Shown here piece by piece: positions 1 through 6,610 of a DNA stretch of 21,406 nt. The position numbers and the translations under genes were made by a program. The stretch lies in NCBI GenBank assembly GCA_023408075.1, contig JAEYKW010000003.1:1-21406 (forward strand). Reading direction: 5' to 3'. Origin of the DNA: Bacillota bacterium. Its GTDB lineage: Bacteria > Bacillota > Clostridia > Christensenellales > SZUA-584. The notes beneath the pieces were generated by a model, which was not told the DNA's origin, made no database searches, and saw nothing but the letters and a program-made list of their open reading frames with translations. Numbering within the stretch: position 1 is the first letter of the stretch; every line of letters starts with the position of its first letter.

Positions 1-28
1 TGACAACACTTTTGCCTTGTCCTATAAT
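1..28 (+). promoter_or_regulatory. Probable promoter, -35 cut by window edge
   Basis: A perfect TATAAT lies at 23-28. Bases 1-5 read TGACA, and the spacer from 6 to 22 is exactly 17 nt. If the base just outside the window is T, this is a consensus TTGACA-N17-TATAAT sigma-A promoter. It would drive greA-lysS from about position 35. The missing base cannot be seen, so this is an inference. Confidence 0.5.
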
Positions 29-78
29 CACCATATTATAAAAATGGGCGATTTGCATGACTTACCATCATTTTATGC

Positions 79-87
79 TGGTATAAT
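79..87 (+). promoter_or_regulatory. Extended -10 promoter candidate upstream of greA
   Basis: TGGTATAAT at 79-87 is a consensus -10 with the TGn extension. It lies 55 nt before the greA start. No good -35 sits at 17 nt, which is tolerable for extended -10 promoters. It could be a second start site below the promoter at the window edge. Confidence 0.45.
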
Positions 88-141
88 ACCGTTTTAAAAG
101 CACATATTATCTAAACAAAAGATAATCACCGGGAGGAAGCC

Positions 142-618
142 ATGACAAACGAACAAGTGATACTCACAAAAGACGGACTTAAGGAAAAGCAGGAAAAACT
201 GGATTTCTTAAAAACCGTGAAGAGGGCTCAAATCTCAGAGCAGATTAAGGAGGCCCGTGCTTTTGGCGATCTTTCGGAAAATGCGGAATACGATGAAGCC
301 AAAAACGAGCAGGCCCGCGTCGAGACGGAGATTGCTCAGCTTGAAAAATTGCTTCGCAATGCCATTGTTGTGGAAGACAATGAAATTGACTTAACCACTG
401 TGGGTATCGGCACCACCGTGCGCATACTTGATTTAGAATATAATGAAGAAGAAGTTTATTCAATCGTCGGTTCTGCCGAAGCCGATGCCGATAAAAAACG
501 CATTTCCAACGAATCGCCGGTCGGTGCCGCACTGATCGGTAAAAAAGTGGGCGATATTGCCGAGGTGTCCACACCCGGCGGTGCCATTACCTTTAAAGTC
601 GTGGATATATTCAGATAA
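142..618 (+). CDS. greA: Transcription elongation factor GreA
   Basis: GreA binds the RNA polymerase secondary channel and stimulates cleavage of backtracked RNA, so that stalled complexes restart. The protein has 158 aa, the usual length. Residues 1-75 form the charged antiparallel coiled coil. Its tip carries the family motif DLSENAEYDEA (43-53) with the acidic residues D43 and E46 that reach the polymerase active site. Residues about 80-158 form the FKBP-like C-terminal domain with the typical end GGAITFKVVDI. The ATG is preceded by GGGAGG at 131-136. lysS follows after 11 nt, so the two are probably co-transcribed, a common arrangement in Firmicutes. Assignment is secure. Confidence 0.97.
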   Translation: MTNEQVILTKDGLKEKQEKLDFLKTVKRAQISEQIKEARAFGDLSENAEYDEAKNEQARVETEIAQLEKLLRNAIVVEDNEIDLTTVGIGTTVRILDLEYNEEEVYSIVGSAEADADKKRISNESPVGAALIGKKVGDIAEVSTPGGAITFKVVDIFR

Positions 619-629
619 GGGCAGGAACA

Positions 630-2120
630 ATGGAGGAAAACTTAAATCAGCAGCAGTCAATGGAGACGCTCAGCGAGGTTCTCCGCGTCAGAAGAGAAAA
701 GCTTGAAGAGCTCAGAAGCGCCGGACACGATCCTTTTGTGATCACGCGTTTTGATAAAACGCACTCGTCCGCCGATGTCATAAATTCTTTTGACTCTCTC
801 GAAGGACAAACCGTACGCATCGCGGGCCGGTTAATGTCCAAACGCGTCATGGGAAAGGCCAGTTTTTCACATCTGCAGGACATGGACGGCCAGATTCAGC
901 TGTATGTCCGCCGTGACGTGCTCGGCGAAGAGCCGTATGCGGCTTTTAAAAAGTTCGATATCGGCGATATCGTCGGCGTCGAAGGCGAAGTGTTTAAAAC
1001 CAACGCGGGCGAGATTTCCGTGAAAGCCACCGTCATGGTGCTGCTTTCCAAATCTTTGCTGCCGCTTCCCGAAAAGTTTCACGGCCTTAAGGATACCGAT
1101 CTGCGCTACCGTCAGCGCTATGTGGACCTGATTGTGAACCCCGAGGTCAAAAAGACGTTTCTCGCGCGGTCTCTGATTATCAAAACAGTCCGGGAGCATC
1201 TTGACAACATCGGTTACATCGAAGTGGAAACGCCGATTCTCATGGGAGAAGCGGGCGGTGCTGTTGCGCGTCCGTTTATCACGCATCACAACACGCTTGA
1301 TCTCGATATGTATATGCGCATCGCCACCGAGCTGCATTTAAAGCGGCTGATTGTCGGCGGATTCGAAAAGGTTTACGAAATCGGCCGGATCTTCCGCAAC
1401 GAGGGCATGTCCATCAAGCACAACCCCGAGTTCACCACCGTCGAGCTCTATCAGGCTTATGCCAACGTAGACGACATGATGGAACTCTGTGAAAACCTGT
1501 TCTATGCATGCGCCAAAAAGCTGTACGGATCGGGCCAAATCGAATATCAGGGCACAGCTGTCAACCTGACGCCGCCATGGCGCAGGCTGTCTATGCTTGA
1601 TGCCGTCAAGCAATATACCGGCGCGGATTTTTCCAATTGCACGGACGAACAGGCGCGCGAAATCGCGAAAGGCCTCGGCCTTAATACCGAGAAGCCTCAG
1701 TCGCGCGGCGAGCTTTTGTATGCCGCATTTGACGCCTTCGTGGAAGAACGGCTGATAGAGCCCACATTTATATACGGCTATCCCGTCGAAGCGTCGCCGC
1801 TTGCCAAGAAGGACCCGAAAGAGCCGTGGCTCACGGAGCGCTTTGAGCTTTTCATCACGGGCCGCGAACTGGCCAATGCGTTCTCCGAGCTCAACGACCC
1901 GGACGACCAGCGCGCGCGTTTTATGGCGCAGGCACAGCAGCGCGCCCAGGGCGATGCCGAGGCTCACATGATGGACGAGGACTATTTGACCGCACTCGAG
2001 TACGGTCTTGCGCCCACGGGCGGTATGGGTATCGGTATTGACCGCATGGTGATGCTGTTGACCGACAGTTATTCGATTCGCGACGTCATCCTTTTCCCCA
2101 CAATGAAACCCAGAGAATAG
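630..2120 (+). CDS. lysS: Lysyl-tRNA synthetase, class II
   Basis: This enzyme charges tRNA-Lys with lysine using ATP in the cytoplasm. The 496 aa match bacterial class II LysRS. An OB-fold anticodon-binding domain covers about residues 62-145 (VRIAGRLMSKRVMGKASF, then LQDMDGQIQLY). The catalytic core starts at RQRYVDLI. Motif 1 is around 165-203, motif 2 is RIFRNEGMSIKHNPEFT (253-269), and motif 3 is GGMGIGIDRMVMLL (464-477) with the ATP-binding arginine R472. The short N-terminal extension is rich in Gln and Glu. The start ATG at 630 has a weak AGGA site just before it and lies 11 nt after the greA stop. No T-box or other attenuator is visible before it. Confidence 0.97.
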   Translation: MEENLNQQQSMETLSEVLRVRREKLEELRSAGHDPFVITRFDKTHSSADVINSFDSLEGQTVRIAGRLMSKRVMGKASFSHLQDMDGQIQLYVRRDVLGEEPYAAFKKFDIGDIVGVEGEVFKTNAGEISVKATVMVLLSKSLLPLPEKFHGLKDTDLRYRQRYVDLIVNPEVKKTFLARSLIIKTVREHLDNIGYIEVETPILMGEAGGAVARPFITHHNTLDLDMYMRIATELHLKRLIVGGFEKVYEIGRIFRNEGMSIKHNPEFTTVELYQAYANVDDMMELCENLFYACAKKLYGSGQIEYQGTAVNLTPPWRRLSMLDAVKQYTGADFSNCTDEQAREIAKGLGLNTEKPQSRGELLYAAFDAFVEERLIEPTFIYGYPVEASPLAKKDPKEPWLTERFELFITGRELANAFSELNDPDDQRARFMAQAQQRAQGDAEAHMMDEDYLTALEYGLAPTGGMGIGIDRMVMLLTDSYSIRDVILFPTMKPRE

Positions 2121-2140
2121 AGCATAACGAGCGTTTTGCT
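2121..2140 (+). terminator. Weak hairpin immediately after lysS
   Basis: AGCATAACG at 2121-2129 pairs with CGTTTTGCT at 2132-2140 with one T-T mismatch. The hairpin begins at the first base after the lysS stop codon and is followed by an A/T-rich stretch ending in TTTTT. It is probably a minor terminator or 3'-end stabiliser ahead of the stronger hairpin at 2161. Confidence 0.4.
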
Positions 2141-2160
2141 CTTATATATTATTTTTAAGG

Positions 2161-2193
2161 CGTCCGGGCGACAATCCTCGTCCGGACGTTTTT
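2161..2193 (+). terminator. Intrinsic terminator of greA-lysS
   Basis: CGTCCGGGCGA (2161-2171) pairs with TCGTCCGGACG (2178-2188) over 11 bp with one G-U pair. The loop is CAATCC, and TTTTTGCTTTT follows. This is a textbook rho-independent terminator closing the greA-lysS unit. Confidence 0.9.
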
Positions 2194-2221
2194 GCTTTTC
2201 AACCGTCGCAGTGCTGTCACC

Positions 2222-2374
2222 ATGAACAAAGCTTCATGGAATGAATCATGGCGTATGTACGAAAAGTACAAGCCTCATCATGAAGATGGCACGCTCGAAC
2301 AATTAAAACGGCGAACAAGACCTCTGCGCACCAACACCTCATTCACCCGGCCGCTATACCCGCATTGGAAATAA
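2222..2374 (+). CDS. Possible small ORF, doubtful
   Basis: This is a 50-codon frame in the otherwise empty 370-bp gap between the lysS terminator and the next gene. The peptide is basic and aromatic (for example KYKPHHEDGTLEQLKRRTRP) and ends FTRPLYPHWK. I do not recognise it. No Shine-Dalgarno sequence precedes the ATG at 2222, and no promoter is evident. It could be a small protein, a decayed gene remnant or chance. I see nothing else in 2194-2512. Confidence 0.2.
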   Translation: MNKASWNESWRMYEKYKPHHEDGTLEQLKRRTRPLRTNTSFTRPLYPHWK

Positions 2375-2512
2375 AGGATTAGTCGGAGAATCTTCTGTTC
2401 TGAAACCTGCGAACTCGGGAAATCGTAACGCTGTCCGAAGATTTGAACGGCACATCGTATGCGCCAGCGGTTTCTTACGGGCTGCCGCCGTCCATTCGTC
2501 AAAGCGAACATA

Positions 2513-2541
2513 TTGTGGATAAGGCGCAACTATGTTATGAT
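2513..2541 (+). promoter_or_regulatory. Candidate promoter for membrane protein-dus unit
   Basis: TTGTGG (2513-2518), a 17-nt spacer and TATGAT (2536-2541) form a plausible sigma-A promoter with a good -10 and a weak -35. Transcription would start near 2548, only about 18 nt before the TTG start, leaving just the AAAGGAG site as leader. Confidence 0.4.
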
Positions 2542-2565
2542 GAACCGGGAAAAGGAGTGATACAA

Positions 2566-3174
2566 TTGTCGCCATCATTTCGTGTTGTGCTGCGTTTTTT
2601 ATGGTTCTTTCTCACACGGCTGCTGATTTGCAGCCTCGTGGTGGGCCTTGTTGTGCTCGCATTCTTTGCGGCCATGGATTATATGAATGTCCAAACGCTT
2701 GTGAAGGACGGCCTTCAAGTGCGCGCCGATGTGGTGCTGACGGGCGACGATCCCTCTTTGCTATCCAAGGTTTTTTCCAAGAGCTTTCTTGAGCAGGATA
2801 CTTTGCTCAAATCAACGGCATATCAGCCTTTTGACGTCTCCGATTATGACTACAAATCCGATGTGGGTTTTGCGTTGGTGCTGCCTTGGCAAAGCACCGT
2901 CACCATTCGCGTCACCGAAAAAGTCACGGATATCAAAGCCGAGCTCTATGCCACCGAAGAGGATCAGGCTGTACAGGCCTCTGCGCCTCTCTGGGACAAC
3001 GGCATCTATGATGTCACCGTCACGCGTTATGAAGATAACTGGCGCATTGTTTCTATGGAGCTTGTCGAAATGCTGCCGCAGCCCTCGCCCACACCGGCTC
3101 CGAACCTTTCAGCAACACCCGAGCCTTCGCCTTCACCTACGGCTGAAAACCCGGAGGAGATTATCGAAGACTGA
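2566..3174 (+). CDS. Membrane-anchored protein of unknown function with Pro-rich tail
   Basis: I do not recognise a named family. The likely start is TTG at 2566, because AAAGGAG (2551-2557) precedes it with 8 nt spacing. That gives 202 aa. An in-frame ATG at 2443 lacks a ribosome site and lies upstream of the likely promoter. A positively charged N-terminus leads into one hydrophobic segment (about residues 18-36, ICSLVVGLVVLAFFAAM), so the rest should lie outside the membrane. The middle domain ends with YDVTVTRYEDNWRIVSMEL, which resembles the last strands of NTF2-like folds; this is inference only. The C-terminus is a Pro/Ser/Thr-rich low-complexity tail (PSPTPAPN, PEPSPSPTAENPEE). The stop overlaps the dus start by one base, which indicates translational coupling. 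Confidence 0.75.
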   Translation: MSPSFRVVLRFLWFFLTRLLICSLVVGLVVLAFFAAMDYMNVQTLVKDGLQVRADVVLTGDDPSLLSKVFSKSFLEQDTLLKSTAYQPFDVSDYDYKSDVGFALVLPWQSTVTIRVTEKVTDIKAELYATEEDQAVQASAPLWDNGIYDVTVTRYEDNWRIVSMELVEMLPQPSPTPAPNLSATPEPSPSPTAENPEEIIED

Positions 3175-4130
3175 TGTTGGACAAGGTTTATCTCGCTCCG
3201 ATGGCGGGCGTCACCGATGCGGCGTTTCGCCATATCGCAATTGAGCAGGGTGCGAGCCTTACATTTACGGAAATGGTGAGCGCCAAGGGCTTAAAGTACG
3301 GCAATGCCAAAACGGCCTCACTGCTCTCCTTCGCGGAAAACGAAAAGACCATCGGCATACAGCTGTTTGCAAGTGATACGGATGCGCTCAAAAAGAGCAT
3401 TGAAGCCCTTCAAGAACGCTTCTTTGACCGCATCGCGTTATTTGATATCAACATGGGCTGCCCCGCGCCTAAAATCACCTCGAACGGCGAAGGCTGTGCG
3501 TTAATGAAGGATCCGCATCTCGCTTCGGCGCTCATCAAAGCGGCGGTAAGTGTATCAAAAAAGCCTGTCACCGTGAAATTCCGCAAGGGCTGGGACGACA
3601 GTTCCGTCAACGCGGTGGATTTCGCGCGCATGGCCGAGCAGTCCGGCGCGGCTGCCGTGACGGTTCACGGACGCACGCGCAGCCAGTTTTACAGCGGACA
3701 TGCCGACCTTGGCATCATCGCCGAGGTGAGGCGCAGCGTGCACATTCCTGTGACCGGCAACGGCGATATTTTCTGCGCGATGGACGCACAACACATGCAT
3801 AGAGTCACCGGCTGCGACGCAGTGATGGTGGCGCGCGGCGCGCTTGGCAACCCGTTTTTATTCCGGGAAATCAAGCATTTGTTCACGTTCGGCAAAGAGC
3901 TGGAACCCGCCTCGGCCTATGAAAAACTGGACGCACTTAAAAAGCAAGCCGGGCTCGCCTGTGCCGACAAAGGCGAACGAATTGCGATGAAGCAGATTCG
4001 CAAGCACGCAGCGTGGTACTTCAAGGGAATGGATGGGGCCGCAAAGCTGCGTGAAGCCGCTGTCCGTCTCAATTCCCTCGACGATTTATATTCACTGATT
4101 GCATGCATAAAGCAGCAGGATTCAGCTTGA
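3174..4130 (+). CDS. dus: tRNA-dihydrouridine synthase
   Basis: This FMN-dependent enzyme reduces specific uridines in the tRNA D-loop to dihydrouridine with NADPH. The 318 aa match the bacterial Dus family. The N-terminal TIM barrel opens with YLAPMAGVTDAAFR, binds FMN, and carries the NMGCPAPK motif with catalytic Cys96. Further family motifs are VTVKFRKGW, VTVHGRTRSQFYSG, TGNGDIF and VMVARGALGNPFLF. The C-terminal helical domain binds tRNA. The ATG at 3174 overlaps the upstream stop codon (TGATG). GGAGGAG at 3153-3159 is 14 nt away, so coupling to the upstream gene probably helps initiation. The Dus subgroup (DusB-like or other) cannot be fixed by eye. Confidence 0.95.
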   Translation: MLDKVYLAPMAGVTDAAFRHIAIEQGASLTFTEMVSAKGLKYGNAKTASLLSFAENEKTIGIQLFASDTDALKKSIEALQERFFDRIALFDINMGCPAPKITSNGEGCALMKDPHLASALIKAAVSVSKKPVTVKFRKGWDDSSVNAVDFARMAEQSGAAAVTVHGRTRSQFYSGHADLGIIAEVRRSVHIPVTGNGDIFCAMDAQHMHRVTGCDAVMVARGALGNPFLFREIKHLFTFGKELEPASAYEKLDALKKQAGLACADKGERIAMKQIRKHAAWYFKGMDGAAKLREAAVRLNSLDDLYSLIACIKQQDSA

Positions 4131-4160
4131 TTTCCGTGTTCTTTACTGGAATAATGCAGG

Positions 4161-4194
4161 TTGAAAAAAGTCGAAACATGTATTATAGTATAAT
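4161..4194 (+). promoter_or_regulatory. Promoter of mreB
   Basis: TTGAAA (4161-4166), 17 nt and TATAGT (4184-4189) match a sigma-A promoter. A perfect TATAAT at 4189-4194 overlaps it and may allow a shifted start. Transcription would begin about 4196-4201, so the 5' UTR is roughly 50 nt and starts just before the leader box at 4209. Confidence 0.6.
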
Positions 4195-4208
4195 CTATCT
4201 GTATACAT

Positions 4209-4224
4209 GCATTGTGGTGGCAAA
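4209..4224 (+). promoter_or_regulatory. Leader box shared with the two LCP genes
   Basis: GCATTGTGGTGGCAAA matches the leader of both LCP genes (GCATGGTGGTGGAAAA at 5307 and 6571) at 14 of 16 positions. It lies 41 nt before the mreB start, the same distance as in the first LCP gene. Starting at GTG 4214, an in-frame 11-codon frame runs to a TAG at 4247-4249 directly abutting the mreB ATG. The function is unknown; it could be an RNA or operator element of a shared regulon. Confidence 0.45.
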
Positions 4225-4249
4225 TAACTTTAAAGGGGTTTTTGAATAG

Positions 4250-5293
4250 ATGGCCTTGTTTGAATTTAACGACATCGGAATTGACCTTGGAACAGCAAGC
4301 GTGCTCGTATATGTGAAGGGAAAAGGCATTGTGCTGCGCGAACCCTCCGTGGTGGCTGTGAACCGGACAACTGGCGAAATCATTGCAATCGGCGAAGAAG
4401 CGCGCATCATGCTCGGCAGAACACCCGGCAACATCGTTGCGGTCAGGCCTCTACGGAACGGCGTGATCTCCAACTTTCATGATACCGAAAGAATGCTCCG
4501 TTATTTCCTGCGAAAAGTCATTGGGCGCAAGCTGTTTTTCAAACCGCGCGTCATCGTCTGCGTCCCCTCCGGCGTCACCGAGGTGGAACGCCGCAGCGTT
4601 ATTGAGGCGACCGAAGAAGCGGGCGCACGCCATACGGGGCTGATTGAAGAACCGATGGCAGCTGCGATTGGTGCCGGCATTGACATTTCGGCGCCATTTG
4701 GTAACATGGTGATGGATATCGGTGGTGGCACCACCGACATTGCTGTGATTTCTCTCGGCGGCATCGTTTTGAGCGATTCAGTCAAGGTTGCAGGCGACAA
4801 GTTCGACGAAGCGATCATCCGTTATATGAAGAAGAAGCATAATATGCTCATCGGTGAACGCACGGCAGAAGAAATCAAGATCAATATCGGTTCCGCTTTC
4901 CCGCGTAAGGAGCAGATCTACATGGAAGTGGCGGGAAGAAACCTCATTTCCGGTCTGCCCAAGGTGGTCACCATCAGCTCGAACGAAACGATTGAAGCGC
5001 TTGAAGAGCCGCTCAACGCGATGATGGAAACGCTGCACGGCGTACTCGAGCGCATTCCGCCGGAGCTTTCCTCGGACATCGCCGAGAACGGCATCTGCAT
5101 GACGGGCGGCGGCGCGCTGCTGTACGGCCTTGACCGGCTGCTCAGCGAAAAAACGGGCATTCCGTGCTATGTGGCGGAGGATGCGATTTCCTGTGTGGCG
5201 ATCGGTACCGGCATGGCGCTCGACAATATGGAATACTATGCCAACGGAACAGTCTATGACTACCGCAAGGGCGATTACTACAACAACTATTAA
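4250..5293 (+). CDS. mreB: MreB/Mbl-family rod-shape actin
   Basis: This bacterial actin forms membrane-bound filaments under ATP and directs lateral wall synthesis by the Rod complex. The 347 aa are typical. Phosphate 1 is GIDLGTASV (10-18), phosphate 2 is MDIGGGTTDIAVI (155-167), and the adenosine site includes MTGGGALLYGL (284-294). EEPMAAAIGAGID and AGDKFDEAIIRY are further family signatures. It ends in an odd Tyr/Asn-rich tail (GTVYDYRKGDYYNNY). The ATG is preceded by AAGGGG at 4233-4238. Neither mreC-mreD nor a second mreB is nearby, so it may be an Mbl or MreBH-type paralogue; sequence alone does not separate them. The LCP gene follows after 54 nt with no terminator between, so they are probably co-transcribed. 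MreB works together with LCP proteins at the wall in Bacillus. Confidence 0.93.
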   Translation: MALFEFNDIGIDLGTASVLVYVKGKGIVLREPSVVAVNRTTGEIIAIGEEARIMLGRTPGNIVAVRPLRNGVISNFHDTERMLRYFLRKVIGRKLFFKPRVIVCVPSGVTEVERRSVIEATEEAGARHTGLIEEPMAAAIGAGIDISAPFGNMVMDIGGGTTDIAVISLGGIVLSDSVKVAGDKFDEAIIRYMKKKHNMLIGERTAEEIKINIGSAFPRKEQIYMEVAGRNLISGLPKVVTISSNETIEALEEPLNAMMETLHGVLERIPPELSSDIAENGICMTGGGALLYGLDRLLSEKTGIPCYVAEDAISCVAIGTGMALDNMEYYANGTVYDYRKGDYYNNY

Positions 5294-5300
5294 GCAATCA

Positions 5301-5338
5301 CATATCGCATGGTGGTGGAAAACTAAGCGATAAGGAGA
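5301..5338 (+). repeat. Conserved LCP leader, copy 1
   Basis: This 38-nt stretch before the first LCP gene reappears at 6565-6602 with a single difference (A versus G at 5325). It includes the box GCATGGTGGTGGAAAA (5307-5322) and the AAGGAG ribosome site (5332-5337). A five-codon frame, ATG GTG GTG GAA AAC TAA, spans 5309-5326 but has no ribosome site of its own. Confidence 0.8.
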
Positions 5339-5347
5339 AAAAGGACT

Positions 5348-6478
5348 TTGAAAGTCAGAGGATACGGAGCCAACAGCAACAACCGGAATGTGTCCGGAAA
5401 AGGCCGCAAAACGGCCAACAGAAACAGCAAACAGCTTAAAATTATGCTCGCCGCGCTCGGCGTTTTGGTGGTAGGTCTCGTTGTTGTCGGCGTGGTCATT
5501 TACGGTGAACTCACGAGCGACGATTACACCTCCTTGTTCGTGGAAACATCGGCGCCTGCGCCGGGTGAAGATGTTGATCCGAATGCCAGCGGCATACAGA
5601 CACAGCAGCCTGAGAATGCCAAAATCACCTATAACGGCAAAACGTACGAGAAAAATAAGGACATCGTTAATATTGTCTTCCTTGGTATCGACTCAACGAC
5701 GGAACGGGACATTGGGAACCACAGCGATATGATCCTCGTATGTGCGGTGGATACCGTGACCAAAAAGGCGACGTTGATTTCAATTCCGCGCGATACTTGG
5801 ACGGATATTTCGAAGATTGATACCAAAACAGGAAAGATCGACGAGATGACCCAAAACAGGCTCAACACGGCGTATTTATTTGGCGGCGGTCCGGACAAGT
5901 ACGGCGCGTCTAACGCAAAGGCCTGTATTCAAAATTTCCTGGAGCGCAAGATTAAGCTCAAAACACCGCTTAATTTCTCGCTCGATATTCCGATCCCGTT
6001 TTATGTCAGCATCGACATGGACGGCATCACCAATATCACCGACGCGGTCGGCGGCGTTGAGGTCACGCTCGATTCAACGATACCCGATGTCGGCAAAAAG
6101 GGAAAGACTGTAAACCTCAAAGGCAAAACAGCGGAAACGTACCTGCGCGACCGACACAACACCTCAGGTGCGGACATCGGCCGGGCCACGCATCAGCGCG
6201 ATTTTATGATACAGCTTGCAAAAAAGATAAAGAGCATGAATGCCGTTGATGCTGTCACGCAGCTCTGGGATGAATTCACCAAGTACGGAAAAACGGACCT
6301 CGACCTTGACCAGGCGCTCGCTTTTGCCAAGATACTCAACAATGTCGATATTGATTCGATTCAGCAACTCGCTGTTCCCGGCGAGGTCGGCAATGTGGGC
6401 GATGCCAGTGTCATCCTTCACGATGAGGCGAACACGCTGGATATGCTGCTCAGTGTTTACTACAACGAAGTACAATAA
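5348..6478 (+). CDS. LytR-CpsA-Psr (LCP) family cell-wall ligase, copy 1
   Basis: LCP enzymes move glycopolymers such as teichoic acid or capsule from undecaprenyl carriers to peptidoglycan on the outer face of the membrane. The 376-aa protein has a basic cytoplasmic N-terminus, one transmembrane helix (about 31-53), a short Pro-rich linker and the LCP domain from about 107. Family landmarks are IVFLGIDS (D115), HSDM (S126-D127), SIPRDTWTDI (R148-D149), TDAVGGVEV (D232), and the Arg-rich site YLRDRHNTSGADIGRATHQR (266-285, a 20-residue stretch), which binds pyrophosphate lipid. The start is TTG at 5348 with AAGGAG 10 nt upstream. It follows mreB directly and is followed by a strong terminator. 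Which polymer it ligates is unknown. Confidence 0.93.
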   Translation: MKVRGYGANSNNRNVSGKGRKTANRNSKQLKIMLAALGVLVVGLVVVGVVIYGELTSDDYTSLFVETSAPAPGEDVDPNASGIQTQQPENAKITYNGKTYEKNKDIVNIVFLGIDSTTERDIGNHSDMILVCAVDTVTKKATLISIPRDTWTDISKIDTKTGKIDEMTQNRLNTAYLFGGGPDKYGASNAKACIQNFLERKIKLKTPLNFSLDIPIPFYVSIDMDGITNITDAVGGVEVTLDSTIPDVGKKGKTVNLKGKTAETYLRDRHNTSGADIGRATHQRDFMIQLAKKIKSMNAVDAVTQLWDEFTKYGKTDLDLDQALAFAKILNNVDIDSIQQLAVPGEVGNVGDASVILHDEANTLDMLLSVYYNEVQ

Positions 6479-6490
6479 TTTTACATAATA

Positions 6491-6516
6491 AAAACCCCGC
6501 GCAACGGGGTTTTTTT
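6491..6516 (+). terminator. Intrinsic terminator after LCP copy 1
   Basis: AAAACCCCG (6491-6499) pairs perfectly with CGGGGTTTT (6505-6513) around the loop CGCAA, within a run of seven T. It is a strong terminator 12 nt after the stop codon, so the second LCP gene probably needs its own promoter or read-through. No convincing promoter is visible in 6517-6564, only a small palindrome AAGGCAAGCCTT at 6546-6557. Confidence 0.92.
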
Positions 6517-6564
6517 AATAGCTATAAAGCTTTTCCTTGTGTTAGAAGGCAAGCCTTGATCTGG

Positions 6565-6602
6565 CATATCGCATGGTGGTGGAAAACTGAGCGATAAGGA
6601 GA
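6565..6602 (+). repeat. Conserved LCP leader, copy 2
   Basis: This copy is identical to 5301-5338 in 37 of 38 positions. The box GCATGGTGGTGGAAAA lies at 6571-6586, 40 nt before the start. The mini-frame reads ATG GTG GTG GAA AAC TGA (6573-6590): the only base change converts TAA to TGA and keeps it closed. The AAGGAG site is at 6596-6601. Confidence 0.8.
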
Positions 6603-6610
6603 TAGAAGCT

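Noticed and set aside
1338..1967. 209-codon open frame on the - strand inside lysS
   Set aside because: It is antisense to a highly conserved synthetase and shows no protein family features or ribosome site; a codon-bias shadow.
2443..2565. N-terminal extension of the membrane protein from ATG 2443
   Set aside because: No ribosome site at 2443; the TTG at 2566 has AAAGGAG at ideal distance and puts the hydrophobic anchor near the N-terminus.
4721..4735. GGTGGTGG inside mreB resembling the leader box
   Set aside because: It encodes the conserved phosphate-binding Gly-Gly-Gly-Thr-Thr motif, so coding constraint explains it.
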